Positions 17,565 to 26,096 of a stretch of 64,000 nucleotides of DNA are shown here, piece after piece. Positions within the stretch are counted from its first letter, which is position 1. Every line of letters begins with the position of its first letter. The DNA is taken from NCBI GenBank assembly GCA_031546985.1, contig JAVBJN010000087.1, positions 19,093 to 83,092 on the forward strand. Reading direction: 5' to 3'. This DNA is from JAVBJN01 sp031546985. GTDB lineage: Bacteria; Bacteroidota; Bacteroidia; Chitinophagales; Chitinophagaceae. A model generated the notes under the pieces. That model made no database searches, was not told where the DNA came from, and worked only from the letters and a program-made list of their open reading frames with translations. The translations under genes were made by a program, and so were the position numbers.

Positions 17565-18164
17565 TTAAGGCAAACTTTCTATCTTTTTAATGACTGCTAT
17601 TGAATTTTGAAAATCCTTTTTACTGTACACACTATCGGTTCGGGTGTTGAGGTACAGCACCAGTGCTTTTTTAGGTGAGCTTATACTGTTGTCCGTATAA
17701 TGTACCGAGTTGGGATCGCCATTTATTAACCACATAACATTGCCTATATCGTCAATGGGAGTAGAAATACCGCGAGAGAAATTGTCGTCATAATATTTGT
17801 TTGTACCAACGTATATGAGCCGGTACAGCTTTTTGCAGCTTTTAATGTAATCGTATTGTATCCGTCCCTGAAAGGAATAGATTTTCGTCGAAATGATACT
17901 GAGAAATAAATGGTCTAAACTGTCTGTAGGTATTTTGCGTGTTTCTGATACACCATTTCTGCTGTATGCAATCTTGCTATTGGAGCTAATATAAAAAGCT
18001 CCGTACAAGGTATCTCCATTTTGGTATATCACATGGCCTGGCGTGAAATCATTGTTGTGTGTTTCAAAACAAGGTATAATTAGCGGATATCCTCCTTTGG
18101 TCTGGGCCATTACACTACCGGTGAGCGAGGTTAATATCAGGAACGACAGGAACCTTTTATTCAT
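17565..18164 (-). CDS. Exported hypothetical protein
   Basis: 199 residues with a signal peptide (MNKRFLSFLILTSLTGSVMAQ). The mature part contains GHVIYQNGDTLYGAFY, a GDTLYG pattern seen in many uncharacterised Bacteroidota envelope proteins, and YDYIKSCKKLYRLIYVG. No known domain is recognised. It is monocistronic, reading away from a repeat-bearing gap. Location in the periplasm or outer membrane is inferred from the signal peptide only. Confidence 0.75.
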   Translation of the reverse strand: MNKRFLSFLILTSLTGSVMAQTKGGYPLIIPCFETHNNDFTPGHVIYQNGDTLYGAFYISSNSKIAYSRNGVSETRKIPTDSLDHLFLSIISTKIYSFQGRIQYDYIKSCKKLYRLIYVGTNKYYDDNFSRGISTPIDDIGNVMWLINGDPNSVHYTDNSISSPKKALVLYLNTRTDSVYSKKDFQNSIAVIKKIESLP

Positions 18165-18563
18165 AAGAATGCTTTTTTTAGGTTCTTAAAGTTACACAGA
18201 TAAAACAAACATATCAACTGCTTGGCAGAACTTTAATGCGATTTAAATGTATTTTTAAATGTATCGATGGTATTTGCAAATTTATGAGCGGTAAAATGGT
18301 AGTTCCGGGGTGCACTGTTTGGGTTTCGCGCGGGGCCGAAGAAGAAAGCTGTGTTTTAGAATAATGTCATGCTGCGCCAGCATTGGAGAAAGCAGCATCT
18401 CTTAAAAATCATCATCAATAATGAGATCCTGTAGCCCGCATGAGCGCGACAGGTTTCGTTCGTGCCTTGCTTTACGCAGGATGCCTGTCAATTTAAGTTA
18501 GTGAAAAAATCCTCCTAACAAATCCAAACACCTTATTTTTAGCCCCTTAAAACCTCTACTACC
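18165..18563. repeat. Intergenic gap with a degenerate palindromic repeat
   Basis: The 399-bp gap holds no ORF. From about 18360 to 18485 it contains a decayed member of the GAGATCCTG ... CGCAGGATGCCTG family (arms near 18420 and 18475) plus CATGCTGCGCCAGCATTGG. The 60 bases before 18564 are A/T-rich leader. Confidence 0.5.
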
Positions 18564-19043
18564 ATGGGCATGACAGGCAATTATGTAGCTGTAGATAATG
18601 ATGCACTTCAGCAAGTGCTGGATAGCGAAACCGAGATTTTTGATTTAGATCCTGAGCTTTATCCAACATTGGATATTGATAAATCATGGGAGGCTATTCA
18701 TTTTTTGCTCTGCGGCAAAATAGACGATGGCGAACTTCCTTTGGGATACATTGTGCCATTACATGAAGAGAACTGCATGGATGTGGATATGGAATATGGC
18801 GCTTATTACCTCAATAACGGTCAGGTGGCCGAAGCGCTGAGCGTTATGCGTGGATTTACAGAAGAAAGCCTGAAAGCGAAATATGATCTAAAAGATTTTC
18901 TCGATAACGATGTATACCCGGTAGTGGAAGATGAAGATGAAAACGAATTTTTCGAATACCTCTACGACAATTTTGAAGCGATCAAAGCCTTTTATGGCGA
19001 GGTTGCAGAAAGTGGCCGTGGTGTGATTTTTTACGTTTCATAA
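18564..19043 (+). CDS. DUF1877 (YfbM-like) protein
   Basis: A 159-residue acidic cytoplasmic protein starting MGMTGNYVAVDNDALQQV. The early LDIDKSWEAIHFLLCG and the later GQVAEALSVMRG are characteristic of DUF1877/YfbM, a family with a known fold but no known activity. Its stop is two bases before the next TTG start, so the two are probably co-translated. Length is normal for the family. Confidence 0.85.
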   Translation: MGMTGNYVAVDNDALQQVLDSETEIFDLDPELYPTLDIDKSWEAIHFLLCGKIDDGELPLGYIVPLHEENCMDVDMEYGAYYLNNGQVAEALSVMRGFTEESLKAKYDLKDFLDNDVYPVVEDEDENEFFEYLYDNFEAIKAFYGEVAESGRGVIFYVS

Positions 19044-19045
19044 GC

Positions 19046-19600
19046 TTGTCGTATACCCGGAAAATAACCATCGCTGTGGTGGCAGGCATTAGTATGTGCT
19101 GCCTCCATAGCTGTGTGGCTATAAAAAACCCTAAAGGAAGGGATATGGTAAAGGTAAAAGGTAATCCTTCGGTTTTGAACGGATGGTATGCCAATACCGC
19201 TGCCGATGTACGCGATTCGAGCTGCAAAATGTGGTCGGTTATAAACAGAAGGCCGTCGGGGAAAACACAAAATCCGGATTTAACCGGAACAAGGGTAAAC
19301 CTCACCGTATTGAACAAACACCGTGTGCAGGCACAATTATATGCCGATACCGGCCTGGTGGCAGAAAAAATATTAAAAGGAAAAACCGGGAAACATTATT
19401 TCTCGGTGCGCCGCAGAATTCAATACATCGGTTTGCCGGTACTGTTTCTCAAGTGGTCTGATTTTAAATTTCAGATGGGTGTGGATGGCTCCAAACAACT
19501 GTGCCTCGATTACAGCAGCTCGCAAATGGCCTGGATTCTGATTGCTGCGGGCGGGCACGATGAACACCGCAACCTGGTGTACCAACCGGTAACGCCCTAG
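19046..19600 (+). CDS. Putative lipoprotein of unknown function
   Basis: 184 residues from a TTG start; the first codons give KITIAVVAGISMCC and then a lipobox-like LHSC (Cys near residue 23), which supports export and lipidation. The remainder is beta-rich (RVNLTVLNKHRVQAQLYADTG, GKHYFSVRRRIQYIG) and resembles the short outer-membrane lipoproteins common in Bacteroidota, but no domain is named. It follows the DUF1877 gene by two bases and converges with the DUF721 gene, leaving ten bases between stops. Confidence 0.7.
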   Translation: MSYTRKITIAVVAGISMCCLHSCVAIKNPKGRDMVKVKGNPSVLNGWYANTAADVRDSSCKMWSVINRRPSGKTQNPDLTGTRVNLTVLNKHRVQAQLYADTGLVAEKILKGKTGKHYFSVRRRIQYIGLPVLFLKWSDFKFQMGVDGSKQLCLDYSSSQMAWILIAAGGHDEHRNLVYQPVTP

Positions 19601-19609
19601 GGCAGACGG

Positions 19610-19891
19610 TTATTTAATTACTACTTCGCTCACTAATGTCTCTCCAAAGGCTTCATTTATCTTCTTGATTATCATTTCGCTGGAGTGTCTTAATTCTTGC
19701 TTTAATGGACCTACATCGGTATAAATAACCAGGGTTTTGCCTTTCAATTCTACATCGTTGGTATAGCGGGCAATGGTCTTGCCCATAATGGTTTCCCATT
19801 CCTTTTGCAGGCGCACCTGGTCGAAACGGGCTTTCCAGCGGGCGTTTTTCAGGAACTCATTTAAGGCTTCTCCCAACGAATATTCAGACAT
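19610..19891 (-). CDS. DUF721 protein, DciA-like
   Basis: A 93-residue basic protein starting MSEYSLGEALNEFLKN. The family core is visible as RLQKEWETIMGKTIARYTNDVELKGKTLVIYTDVGPLKQELRH. DUF721 proteins include DciA, which loads the replicative helicase DnaB in bacteria lacking DnaC. Located 108 bases downstream of recF on the same strand, a typical arrangement that fits a replication/repair role. Only the C-terminal KH-like part of DciA is present, as is usual in this phylum. Confidence 0.85.
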   Translation of the reverse strand: MSEYSLGEALNEFLKNARWKARFDQVRLQKEWETIMGKTIARYTNDVELKGKTLVIYTDVGPLKQELRHSSEMIIKKINEAFGETLVSEVVIK

Positions 19892-19999
19892 AATGCCGTA
19901 AAGTTATGCCAATTGTAAAAACAAAGCAGACTAATTTAATATAGTATTTTCAGCCGTTTAGGCCAATGCAATGGGGCTGTTACGGATGTGCAGCGTGCG

Positions 20000-21097
20000 T
20001 TAATCATTCATTCCCGCCAGCGGAAGCGAAATGTACTGCACCTGGTCTACACAGTGCGCAAAGGCCGTTTGCAGGCGCGAAAGGTGCGTATCGGTAATAA
20101 ACACCTGACCAAAACCTTCGCTCATAACCAGGCCCAGCAGGTTTTGCATACGGGTTTCGTCCAGTTTTTCAAACACATCATCGAGCAGCAGCAGCGGTTG
20201 TTGCTGTAATTGCTGCTGCAGGTAGTGGTATTGCGCCAGTTTCATAGCAAACAGGAAACTTTTGCGTTGCCCCTGCGATCCGGCCTGTTTTAGCGGCATA
20301 TCGTTGAGGGTCAGGGCCCAATCGTCTTTGTGCAGCCCCTGGGTGGTGCGCCATGCCTGGCCGTCGCGGTAGCGGTTTTTGAGCAAAATAGCCTCAAAGC
20401 GATCCTCATGCAGGGCAGATTGGTAGTTTATACCCACTTTTTCGGCGCTTCCAGCTATTTGTTCGTACAATTGCTGTGCTAGTGGCACGAACGCCGCTGT
20501 AAACGCTTTACGGGCCTCAAACAGGGCATTGCCGTGCAGCACCAGCCGCTCGTCAAACGATTCGAGCAAGCCATTATCGGGCTGCCGGCCTTCGAGCTGT
20601 TTAAGGTAGGCATTGCGTTGGTTGAGCAATTTATTGTAATATAACAGGTACTCCAGGTAGGCCGGACTGGTCTGGCTCAAAATGCCGTCTATGAACTTCC
20701 GGCGCAGCTCGCTGCCGTCGGTAATCAGCTCTGCATCGTCTGGCGCAATCATTACCGCAGGATATTTTCCGATGTGATCGGACAGGCGCGGGTAGGGTTT
20801 GCCGTCGTTTTGAATTTCTTTTTTATTGTCGCGGTAAATGCAGGCAATGCGCTGCTCCTGCACCGCGGTTTCAAATATTCCCTCCACCCGGAATCCGCTG
20901 AAACCGTTGCCTACATTGAGTTGTTCGTTACTGCTGAAGTAACTTTTTGTGAAGCAGAGATAGTAAATGGCGTCCAGCAAATTGGTCTTTCCGATGCCAT
21001 TGGCCCCGTAAAAACACACAACCCTTTTATCGAACGCTACAAAAGCGTTAGAATAATTTTTAAATTGGGTGATCGATATTTTTCTGACTGTCAACAA
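20000..21097 (-). CDS. recF: DNA replication and repair protein RecF
   Basis: A 365-residue SMC-like ATPase that loads RecA at gaps with RecO and RecR. Residues 1-40 have ITQFKNYSNAFVAFD and Walker A FYGANGIGKTNLLDAIYYL; the C-terminal part has the RecF signature SQGQRKSFLFAMKLAQ and Walker B PLLLLDDVFEKLDETR. Length is normal. It is divergent from pdhA with only a small gap, and precedes the DUF721 gene. Confidence 0.97.
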   Translation of the reverse strand: MLTVRKISITQFKNYSNAFVAFDKRVVCFYGANGIGKTNLLDAIYYLCFTKSYFSSNEQLNVGNGFSGFRVEGIFETAVQEQRIACIYRDNKKEIQNDGKPYPRLSDHIGKYPAVMIAPDDAELITDGSELRRKFIDGILSQTSPAYLEYLLYYNKLLNQRNAYLKQLEGRQPDNGLLESFDERLVLHGNALFEARKAFTAAFVPLAQQLYEQIAGSAEKVGINYQSALHEDRFEAILLKNRYRDGQAWRTTQGLHKDDWALTLNDMPLKQAGSQGQRKSFLFAMKLAQYHYLQQQLQQQPLLLLDDVFEKLDETRMQNLLGLVMSEGFGQVFITDTHLSRLQTAFAHCVDQVQYISLPLAGMND

Positions 21098-21125
21098 TGG
21101 TATAGGTAGGGAAGTTAAAATTTTA

Positions 21126-21133
21126 TATTTTTG
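21126..21133 (+). promoter_or_regulatory. -7 promoter box that decides the pdhA start
   Basis: TATTTTTG is an exact TAnnTTTG match. Its last three bases are the TTG that the longest frame would use as start codon. If this is the -7 box, transcription begins near 21138-21141 and the GTG at 21152 is the first usable start. Confidence 0.5.
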
Positions 21134-21151
21134 GCCGCAAAATTAACAAAC

Positions 21152-22144
21152 GTGCAAACAACTTTCGGTAAAGAAACATATTTGTACTGGTATGAGATCA
21201 TGATGCTGATGCGCCGCTTTGAAGAAAAGACCGGCCAGCTCTATGGTATGCAAAAAATCAGAGGTTTTTGCCACCTGTATATCGGGCAGGAAGCGATTGC
21301 TGCCGGAACCATGACCGCCATTACTGAGAACGATAATCTGATCACTGCTTACCGCGACCACGGCCTGGCTATCGCCAAAGGTATGAGTTCGCGCGAGTGT
21401 ATGGCAGAATTGTATGGTAAAGCCACCGGTTGTACCAAAGGTAAGGGTGGAAGTATGCACTTCTTCTCTAAAGAACACCGCTTTTTTGGTGGCCACGGTA
21501 TCGTAGGCGGCCAGATCGGTTTGGGTGCGGGTATCGCTTTTGCTGAGCAATACCAGGGTACTACCAACGCTACCATCTGTTTCTTTGGTGATGGCGCTGC
21601 CCGCCAGGGTATGCTGCACGAAACGTTTAACATGGCTATGCTGTGGAAACTGCCTGTAGTATTCGTTTGCGAAAACAACTTTTACGCGATGGGTACCTCT
21701 GTAGAGCGTACTTCTAACGTACTCGATATCTTTAAACTCGGCGATGCATACGATATGCCTGCAGATTCTGTAGACGGTATGAACCCCGAGGATGTGCATG
21801 AGGCGATGGACCGTGCGGTGCGCCGCGCCCGTGAAAACGGCGGCCCAACCCTGCTGGAGATTAAAACCTACCGTTACCGCGGCCACTCCATGAGTGATCC
21901 GGCCAAGTACCGTACCAAAGAAGAGGTAGAAGAGTATAAGGAAAAAGATCCGATCGAAAGGGTGCTGCGTATTATCACCGAAAACAAATGGGCTACCGAA
22001 GAAGAAATTGAGGCGATCAACGAAAAGATCAAAGCCGAAGTAGACGATGCGGTGCAATTTGCGGAAGAATCCCCTTGGCCAGACGATAGCGAATTGTATA
22101 AGGATATATACTTACAGGAAGATTATCCTTATATTACCGACTAA
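21152..22144 (+). CDS. pdhA: Pyruvate dehydrogenase E1 component, alpha subunit
   Basis: About 330 residues of the thiamine-diphosphate subunit that decarboxylates pyruvate for the acetyl-CoA-forming complex. The TPP-binding motif GDGAARQGMLHETFNMA ... VFVCENN is clear, as are GQEAIAAG and the phospho-loop equivalent YRGHSMSDPAKYR. The GTG at 21152 (MQTTFGKETYLYW) is preferred over the TTG at 21131 because a TAnnTTTG box covers the TTG and the family starts near here. A beta subunit gene is not adjacent; downstream are a TPR protein, ribH and a LutA-like gene, so the E1-beta/E2 genes must be elsewhere. Confidence 0.95.
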   Translation: MQTTFGKETYLYWYEIMMLMRRFEEKTGQLYGMQKIRGFCHLYIGQEAIAAGTMTAITENDNLITAYRDHGLAIAKGMSSRECMAELYGKATGCTKGKGGSMHFFSKEHRFFGGHGIVGGQIGLGAGIAFAEQYQGTTNATICFFGDGAARQGMLHETFNMAMLWKLPVVFVCENNFYAMGTSVERTSNVLDIFKLGDAYDMPADSVDGMNPEDVHEAMDRAVRRARENGGPTLLEIKTYRYRGHSMSDPAKYRTKEEVEEYKEKDPIERVLRIITENKWATEEEIEAINEKIKAEVDDAVQFAEESPWPDDSELYKDIYLQEDYPYITD

Positions 22145-22186
22145 ATTTTAAAACAACTAAAGGGAAAAAATAACTCAACCTCATTT

Positions 22187-22894
22187 ATGGCAAACAAAAA
22201 CGAAGACATCACATTCGAAACCGTTAAGGGAGAAGAGGTGGATCAGGATATGATGCACCAGGTAGAGAAGGGTAAGCAAATGTACCGCCAGAACAGCAAA
22301 ATGCTGAACATTCTGGGTGTAGTGGTGATTGTGGTGATCGGTGGTTACCTCGGTTACAAGCAGTTTATCCAGAAACCGAAAATCGAAAAAGCGCAGGACG
22401 CTGTGTTTCATGCACAGCAATGGTACGATATGGACAGCCTGAACTTCGCGCTCAACGGCGATGGTCAGAACCCTGGTTTTGCAAAAATCATCGACAAATA
22501 CAGTGGTACGCCTTCGGCCAACCTGGCGCATTACTACGCTGGTACCATCTACCTGCGTCAGGGCAATTTTGCCAAAGCGGTAGAAAACCTGAAAAAATTT
22601 AATGGCGAAGGATCTCTGGTACAATACCGTGCCTGGGGTGCTTTGGGTGATGCCCTGATGGAGCAGAACAAAGTAAACGACGCTATCGATTTCTACAAAA
22701 AAGCGGCCAGCGGTAAAGGCGATCAGCTGTTTGCACCTACTTACCTTTTCCGTGCTGCACTGGCATCTGAAAAAGCAGGTAAAACAGAAGAAGCTAAAAA
22801 ACTGTACAGGGAAGTGAAAGAGAAATATCCTTATGCTCCTGAAGCCCGTGAAATGGATAAATACCTGGCCCGCCTGGGTGACTATGGTTTATAA
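22187..22894 (+). CDS. TPR protein with one membrane anchor (YfgM-like)
   Basis: 235 residues. After a charged cytoplasmic N-terminus there is one membrane segment (MLNILGVVVIVVIGGYLGYK, about residues 36-55), then tetratricopeptide repeats, e.g. ANLAHYYAGTIYLRQGNFAKAVENL and APTYLFRAALASEKAGKTEEAKKLYREV. The layout resembles YfgM-type proteins that assist envelope protein handling, but the role here is not shown. It lies 42 bases after pdhA and 11 before ribH, so it is likely in the same transcript. Confidence 0.85.
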   Translation: MANKNEDITFETVKGEEVDQDMMHQVEKGKQMYRQNSKMLNILGVVVIVVIGGYLGYKQFIQKPKIEKAQDAVFHAQQWYDMDSLNFALNGDGQNPGFAKIIDKYSGTPSANLAHYYAGTIYLRQGNFAKAVENLKKFNGEGSLVQYRAWGALGDALMEQNKVNDAIDFYKKAASGKGDQLFAPTYLFRAALASEKAGKTEEAKKLYREVKEKYPYAPEAREMDKYLARLGDYGL

Positions 22895-22905
22895 CAATTG
22901 AATTA

Positions 22906-23385
22906 ATGGCAATATCACAAAATAGTGTTTCACTATTTGACGATAGCTACCTGGGAGATGTTTCAACTACCAAGGTAGCTATTGTTTTTACTGAGTGGAA
23001 CGACAGCATTGTAAACGAGCAGCTGAAAGGCGCGCACGAAGTTTTGCAGCGTTACAACATTACGCAGATCGAGCAGGTAAAAGTGCCCGGTTGTTTTGAA
23101 CTGCCCTTTGCCTGCAAAAAAGTGCATGAATTATACCAGCCCGATGTGATCATCGCTTTTGGCGCGGTAATCCGTGGCGGCACGCCGCATTTCGAATATG
23201 TGTGCAAAGCCGTTACCGAGGGCATTACCCAGCTCAACCTTACGCTACCGGCCCCGGTTATCTTTGGCGTATTAACGCTTAATACCGAGCAGGAGGCCTG
23301 GGAGCGCCTGGGTGGGGTACATGGTCATAAAGGAGAAGAAGCGGCTTTAACGGCCGTTAAAATGGCCCGTTTGGCCAAAATGTAG
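22906..23385 (+). CDS. ribH: 6,7-dimethyl-8-ribityllumazine synthase
   Basis: A 159-residue enzyme of riboflavin synthesis that joins 5-amino-6-ribitylaminouracil and 3,4-dihydroxy-2-butanone phosphate; it normally assembles as a 60-mer or pentamer. Clear motifs: FTEWNDSIV, VPGCFELPFACKK, GAVIRGGTPHFEYVC and FGVLTLNTEQEAWERLGG with the catalytic HGHKGEEAA region. Other rib genes are absent from the window. No FMN riboswitch precedes it; it lies 11 bases after the TPR gene. Confidence 0.97.
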   Translation: MAISQNSVSLFDDSYLGDVSTTKVAIVFTEWNDSIVNEQLKGAHEVLQRYNITQIEQVKVPGCFELPFACKKVHELYQPDVIIAFGAVIRGGTPHFEYVCKAVTEGITQLNLTLPAPVIFGVLTLNTEQEAWERLGGVHGHKGEEAALTAVKMARLAKM

Positions 23386-23394
23386 GGAGGTGCT

Positions 23395-24117
23395 ATGGAT
23401 GTAGAAATATTTATTCCCTGTTTTATAGACCAGCTTTACCCCGATACCGGCTTTAATATGGTTAAGGTATTGGAAAAACTGGGTTGCAAGGTGCATTACA
23501 ACACCAACCAGACCTGCTGCGGCCAGCCCGCCTTTAACGCGGGTTATTGGGACGAAGCACGTAGTGTGGGCGAAAAATTCATTAAAGATTTTGATCGTGA
23601 GGATCGGTACATCGTTTCGCCCAGCGGCTCCTGCACCGGTTATGTTAAAAATCATTATCCCAAATTGTTCAATAATGCGGCTGAGCACAACGAATGCCGC
23701 AGCATGGGCAAGCGGATGTATGAGTTTACCGAATTCCTGGTAGATGTGCTTAACGTAACCGATATAGGTGCTTCGCTGCCTGGCAAAGCCACTTACCACG
23801 ATGCCTGCGGTGCGTTGCGCGAATGCGGCATCAAAAGCCAGCCCCGCCAGTTGCTCGAAAAAGTAAAAGGCCTGGAGCTGGTAGAAATGAAGGAATGTGA
23901 AACCTGCTGCGGATTTGGCGGTACTTTTGCCGTTAAATTTGAACCCATATCCATTGGTATGGCGCAAACCAAAGTAGACAGCGCACTGGCCACAGGAGCC
24001 AAATACCTGGTATCTACCGATATGAGCTGCCTCATGCACCTGGAAGGGTACATTAAAAACCGCGGCGCCGATCTGGAAGTAATGCATGTAGCCGATGTGC
24101 TGGCCCAGGGTTGGTAA
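23395..24117 (+). CDS. LutA/YkgE-like cysteine-rich (Fe-S) protein
   Basis: A 240-residue protein with two CCG cysteine-rich domains: QTCCGQPAFNAGYWDEA near residue 40 and CETCCGFGGTFAVKF near residue 170, each with preceding conserved Cys (FIPCFIDQLYP, HDACGALRECG). In LutA and glycolate/succinate-type reductases such domains bind Fe-S centres. LutB and LutC partners, which act with LutA on L-lactate, are not adjacent. Nine bases after ribH, so probably the last gene of that run. Confidence 0.9.
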   Translation: MDVEIFIPCFIDQLYPDTGFNMVKVLEKLGCKVHYNTNQTCCGQPAFNAGYWDEARSVGEKFIKDFDREDRYIVSPSGSCTGYVKNHYPKLFNNAAEHNECRSMGKRMYEFTEFLVDVLNVTDIGASLPGKATYHDACGALRECGIKSQPRQLLEKVKGLELVEMKECETCCGFGGTFAVKFEPISIGMAQTKVDSALATGAKYLVSTDMSCLMHLEGYIKNRGADLEVMHVADVLAQGW

Positions 24118-24119
24118 AT

Positions 24120-24464
24120 GTATGGGGCAATGGCTTAATGAGGCCATGTGAAAATGCTAAAATGTGCTAATGCCTGAGCTTTGAAAACTTAGACAGGCCT
24201 TGTCGAAGGGAGGTTCCTGAGCCCCGTATCAGTGGGACAGGTCTTGTCGAGGGGAGGTTCCTGAGCCCCGCATCAGCGGGACAGGCCTTGTCGAAGGGCC
24301 GACCATCCGGAAGGGCAGAGATGTTCATCAATCCGGGCTTCGACAACTTCGACAAGCTCAGTTGCCGAAACTCCGCCACCGGAGATTGGCAATGTGATAG
24401 CCCGCAATTCGCCAATGCGCAATCCGTCAATCCGTAAATTAATAATCCGCAATTCGTTAATCAT
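24120..24464. repeat. Composite intergenic repeat element, copy 2 (inverted)
   Basis: Fills the gap between the LutA-like and EVE genes. It starts with AATGCTAAAATGTGCTAATGC next to CTGAGCT, continues with three GGCCTTGTCGAAGGG-type units, each beside a GGTTCCTGAGCCCCG and a CATCAGCGGGACAG hairpin half, then CTTCGACAACTTCGACAAGC, and ends with AATCCGTCAATCCG and AATCCGCAATTCG short repeats. This is the order of the 1793-2165 element read on the other strand. No gene. Confidence 0.75.
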
Positions 24465-24875
24465 ATGTCATACTGGCTTGTAAAATCAGAACCGTTCAAG
24501 TACAGCTGGGACCAGTTTGTAAAAGACGGCAAAACCTTTTGGGATGGCGTGCGCAACTACCAGGCCCGCAACAACATGAAGGCGATGAAGAAGGGAGATA
24601 AAGTGTTGTTTTACCACAGCAACGAAGGAATGGAGATTGTGGGCATCGCCGAAGTGGCTAAAGAACATTACCAGGACCCCACCACGCCCGATCCAAACTG
24701 GGTAGTGGTAGACCTTAAACCGCTGAAACCTTTCAAAAATGCCGTTTCGCTCAAAGAAATGAAAACCACACCGGGACTCGAAAACCTGTCGCTTATTCGC
24801 CAGGGCCGCTTGTCTGTTTGCGATATTAAAGACGACGAGTGGAAGATCATCCTGTCTATGGGTGGCATGAAATAA
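24465..24875 (+). CDS. EVE-domain protein
   Basis: A 136-residue protein, essentially one EVE (PUA-like) domain: WLVKSEPFKYSWDQFVKDG, WDGVRNYQARNNMKAMKKGD, VLFYHSNEGMEIVGIAEV. The family binds modified bases in DNA or RNA in some members (human THYN1; EVE domains in prokaryotic defence and RNA modification). Standing alone as here it is usually a housekeeping form of unknown target. It is preceded by repeat sequence and followed by a terminator. Confidence 0.9.
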   Translation: MSYWLVKSEPFKYSWDQFVKDGKTFWDGVRNYQARNNMKAMKKGDKVLFYHSNEGMEIVGIAEVAKEHYQDPTTPDPNWVVVDLKPLKPFKNAVSLKEMKTTPGLENLSLIRQGRLSVCDIKDDEWKIILSMGGMK

Positions 24876-24896
24876 GCCTATCAATATCATTTTGCA

Positions 24897-24928
24897 AAAG
24901 CAGCGCTCGCAAGGGTGCTGCTTTTTTA
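24897..24928 (+). terminator. Terminator of the EVE gene
   Basis: AAAAGCAGC and GCTGCTTTT form a nine-bp stem with a 12-base loop, followed by more T. Starts about 20 bases past the stop. Confidence 0.85.
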
Positions 24929-24929
24929 T

Positions 24930-25223
24930 GTAACCCTATCGGTGCGTAACTCCCCGCAGTGGCGGGACAGGCTCTGGCAGGTCTGGTATACTATTTTGAG
25001 TAGCTCAAGACTTCTCGCGATCCGCGAAATCTGCGGTACTATCTGCGTAAATCTGCGGGAAAATGGCTCGCGTTTCATTTGGGCTTTGTCGAAGGCCACC
25101 TTTCATCTTCACTTCGAAAGCCCAACCAAAAAAATATTTCCCACCCGTGTCCATATCCGGCTTATTCGTTCGTCATTAAAGTACAGACCAATAAAGTCTA
25201 TAACTTTAAAGCAGGCAACTGCG
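24930..25223. repeat. Gap with short intergenic repeats before the DGPF genes
   Basis: No gene. It contains CTCCCCGCAGTGGCGGGACAGG (a CCCGC/GCGGG hairpin seen in other repeats) near 24950 and, at 25018-25065, two short copies of the CGCGAAATCTGCGG / TGCGTAAATCTGCGG type. The rest is plain. An ORF extending upstream of the YciI gene through this gap is not coding. Confidence 0.5.
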
Positions 25224-25250
25224 ATGTTTAACCCCTCTAAAACTATGATC

Positions 25251-25637
25251 ATGAAAGAGTACATGATGATTTTCAGAAACGATCCTTCTGTTATGGAAAA
25301 CAGAACCCCAGCACAAACGGAGCAATCCATGCAGCAATGGCAAAACTGGATAAGCGGCATGGCAGCGCAGGGTAAATTTGGCGGCACCGGCCGTGTACTG
25401 CCCGCAGGCCCGACCGTAGCACCAGGCAGCGTAGTTACCGACGGCCCTTACCTGGAGTCTAAAGAAATTATTGGCGGCTATCTGATCGTTAAAGCCGGCA
25501 CACTGGCCGAGGCAGTAGAAGCAGCCAAAGGTTGTCCTATTCTGCTGGCTGGCGGCACCGTAGAGGTAAGAACCATTATGCCTATGGAACAAACTTTTGA
25601 AACCGCTTCACCACTGCATGCAGCAAAAGAAGCATAA
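25251..25637 (+). CDS. YciI/DGPF-family protein 1
   Basis: About 128 residues from the ATG at 25251 (MKEYMMIFRND). Upstream in-frame codons run into repeat sequence, and the next gene, its paralogue, starts at the same alignment position, which fixes the start. The family motif is VTDGPYLESKEIIGGYLIV (DGPY here, DGPF in the second copy). Such proteins are the regular genomic partners of ECF42 sigma factors, and one lies downstream. Function unknown; the fold is ferredoxin-like and YciI relatives are small enzymes or stress proteins. Confidence 0.88.
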   Translation: MKEYMMIFRNDPSVMENRTPAQTEQSMQQWQNWISGMAAQGKFGGTGRVLPAGPTVAPGSVVTDGPYLESKEIIGGYLIVKAGTLAEAVEAAKGCPILLAGGTVEVRTIMPMEQTFETASPLHAAKEA

Positions 25638-25657
25638 CACACAATAGACCAATACGT

Positions 25658-26008
25658 ATGAAAGACTTCCTGTTATTATTCAGAGGCGGCGATGATGAGC
25701 TGGCCGGCCAATCACCAGAGTTTAACCAGGCGCATATGCAGCAATGGATGGGTTGGATGGGCGAACTCGCAGCCCAAAACCGGGTAGGCAGCGCCGAACC
25801 TTTACAAATGGATGGCCGCATGATTAGCGGAAAAGATAAAGTGGTAACCGATGGCCCTTTTATGGAAGGCAAAGAAATGGTAGGCGGCTACCTGCTGCTC
25901 AAAGCCAGCTCTTACGACGATGCGGTAGCCGTGGCCAAAAACTGTCCCATTCTCGAACTCACCGACACTACTGTAGAAGTGCGTGAGATTCAGGTGATGG
26001 ATATGTAA
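25658..26008 (+). CDS. YciI/DGPF-family protein 2
   Basis: 116 residues starting MKDFLLLFRGGDDE; clear paralogue of the gene 20 bases upstream, sharing MQQWMGWMGELAAQ, VTDGPFMEGKEMVGGYLLLKA and CPILELTDTTVEVREI. It holds the canonical DGPF motif of the ECF42-linked family. The two genes are probably co-transcribed and are closed by an inverted repeat at 26030-26067. Confidence 0.9.
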   Translation: MKDFLLLFRGGDDELAGQSPEFNQAHMQQWMGWMGELAAQNRVGSAEPLQMDGRMISGKDKVVTDGPFMEGKEMVGGYLLLKASSYDDAVAVAKNCPILELTDTTVEVREIQVMDM

Positions 26009-26029
26009 TGCTGCATTTAAAAAGAACAA

Positions 26030-26067
26030 GCAATAAGCTTTCCTGCAATGGTGGGAAAGCTTATTGC
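26030..26067. terminator. Strong inverted repeat after the DGPF pair
   Basis: GCAATAAGCTTTCC and GGAAAGCTTATTGC form a perfect 14-bp stem with a ten-base loop. No T-run follows on the plus strand, so it may be a processing site or a weak terminator. Confidence 0.5.
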
Positions 26068-26096
26068 AATTAAGTGATACACGCTAACTTTAGCTT

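Noticed and set aside
21143..22057. 304-codon minus-strand ORF
   Set aside because: Antisense shadow of pdhA.
22750..22910. FMN riboswitch expected before ribH
   Set aside because: The sequence before ribH is the coding end of the TPR gene with an 11-base gap; no RFN-element pattern is seen.
24120..24464. Possible CRISPR-like array
   Set aside because: The repeated units are inverted as well as direct, vary in length and have no unique spacers of even size; it is a composite intergenic repeat. No cas genes in the window.
24915..25250. Longer N-terminus for the first DGPF protein
   Set aside because: The in-frame upstream part crosses terminator and repeat sequence, and the paralogue next door starts at the equivalent of 25251.
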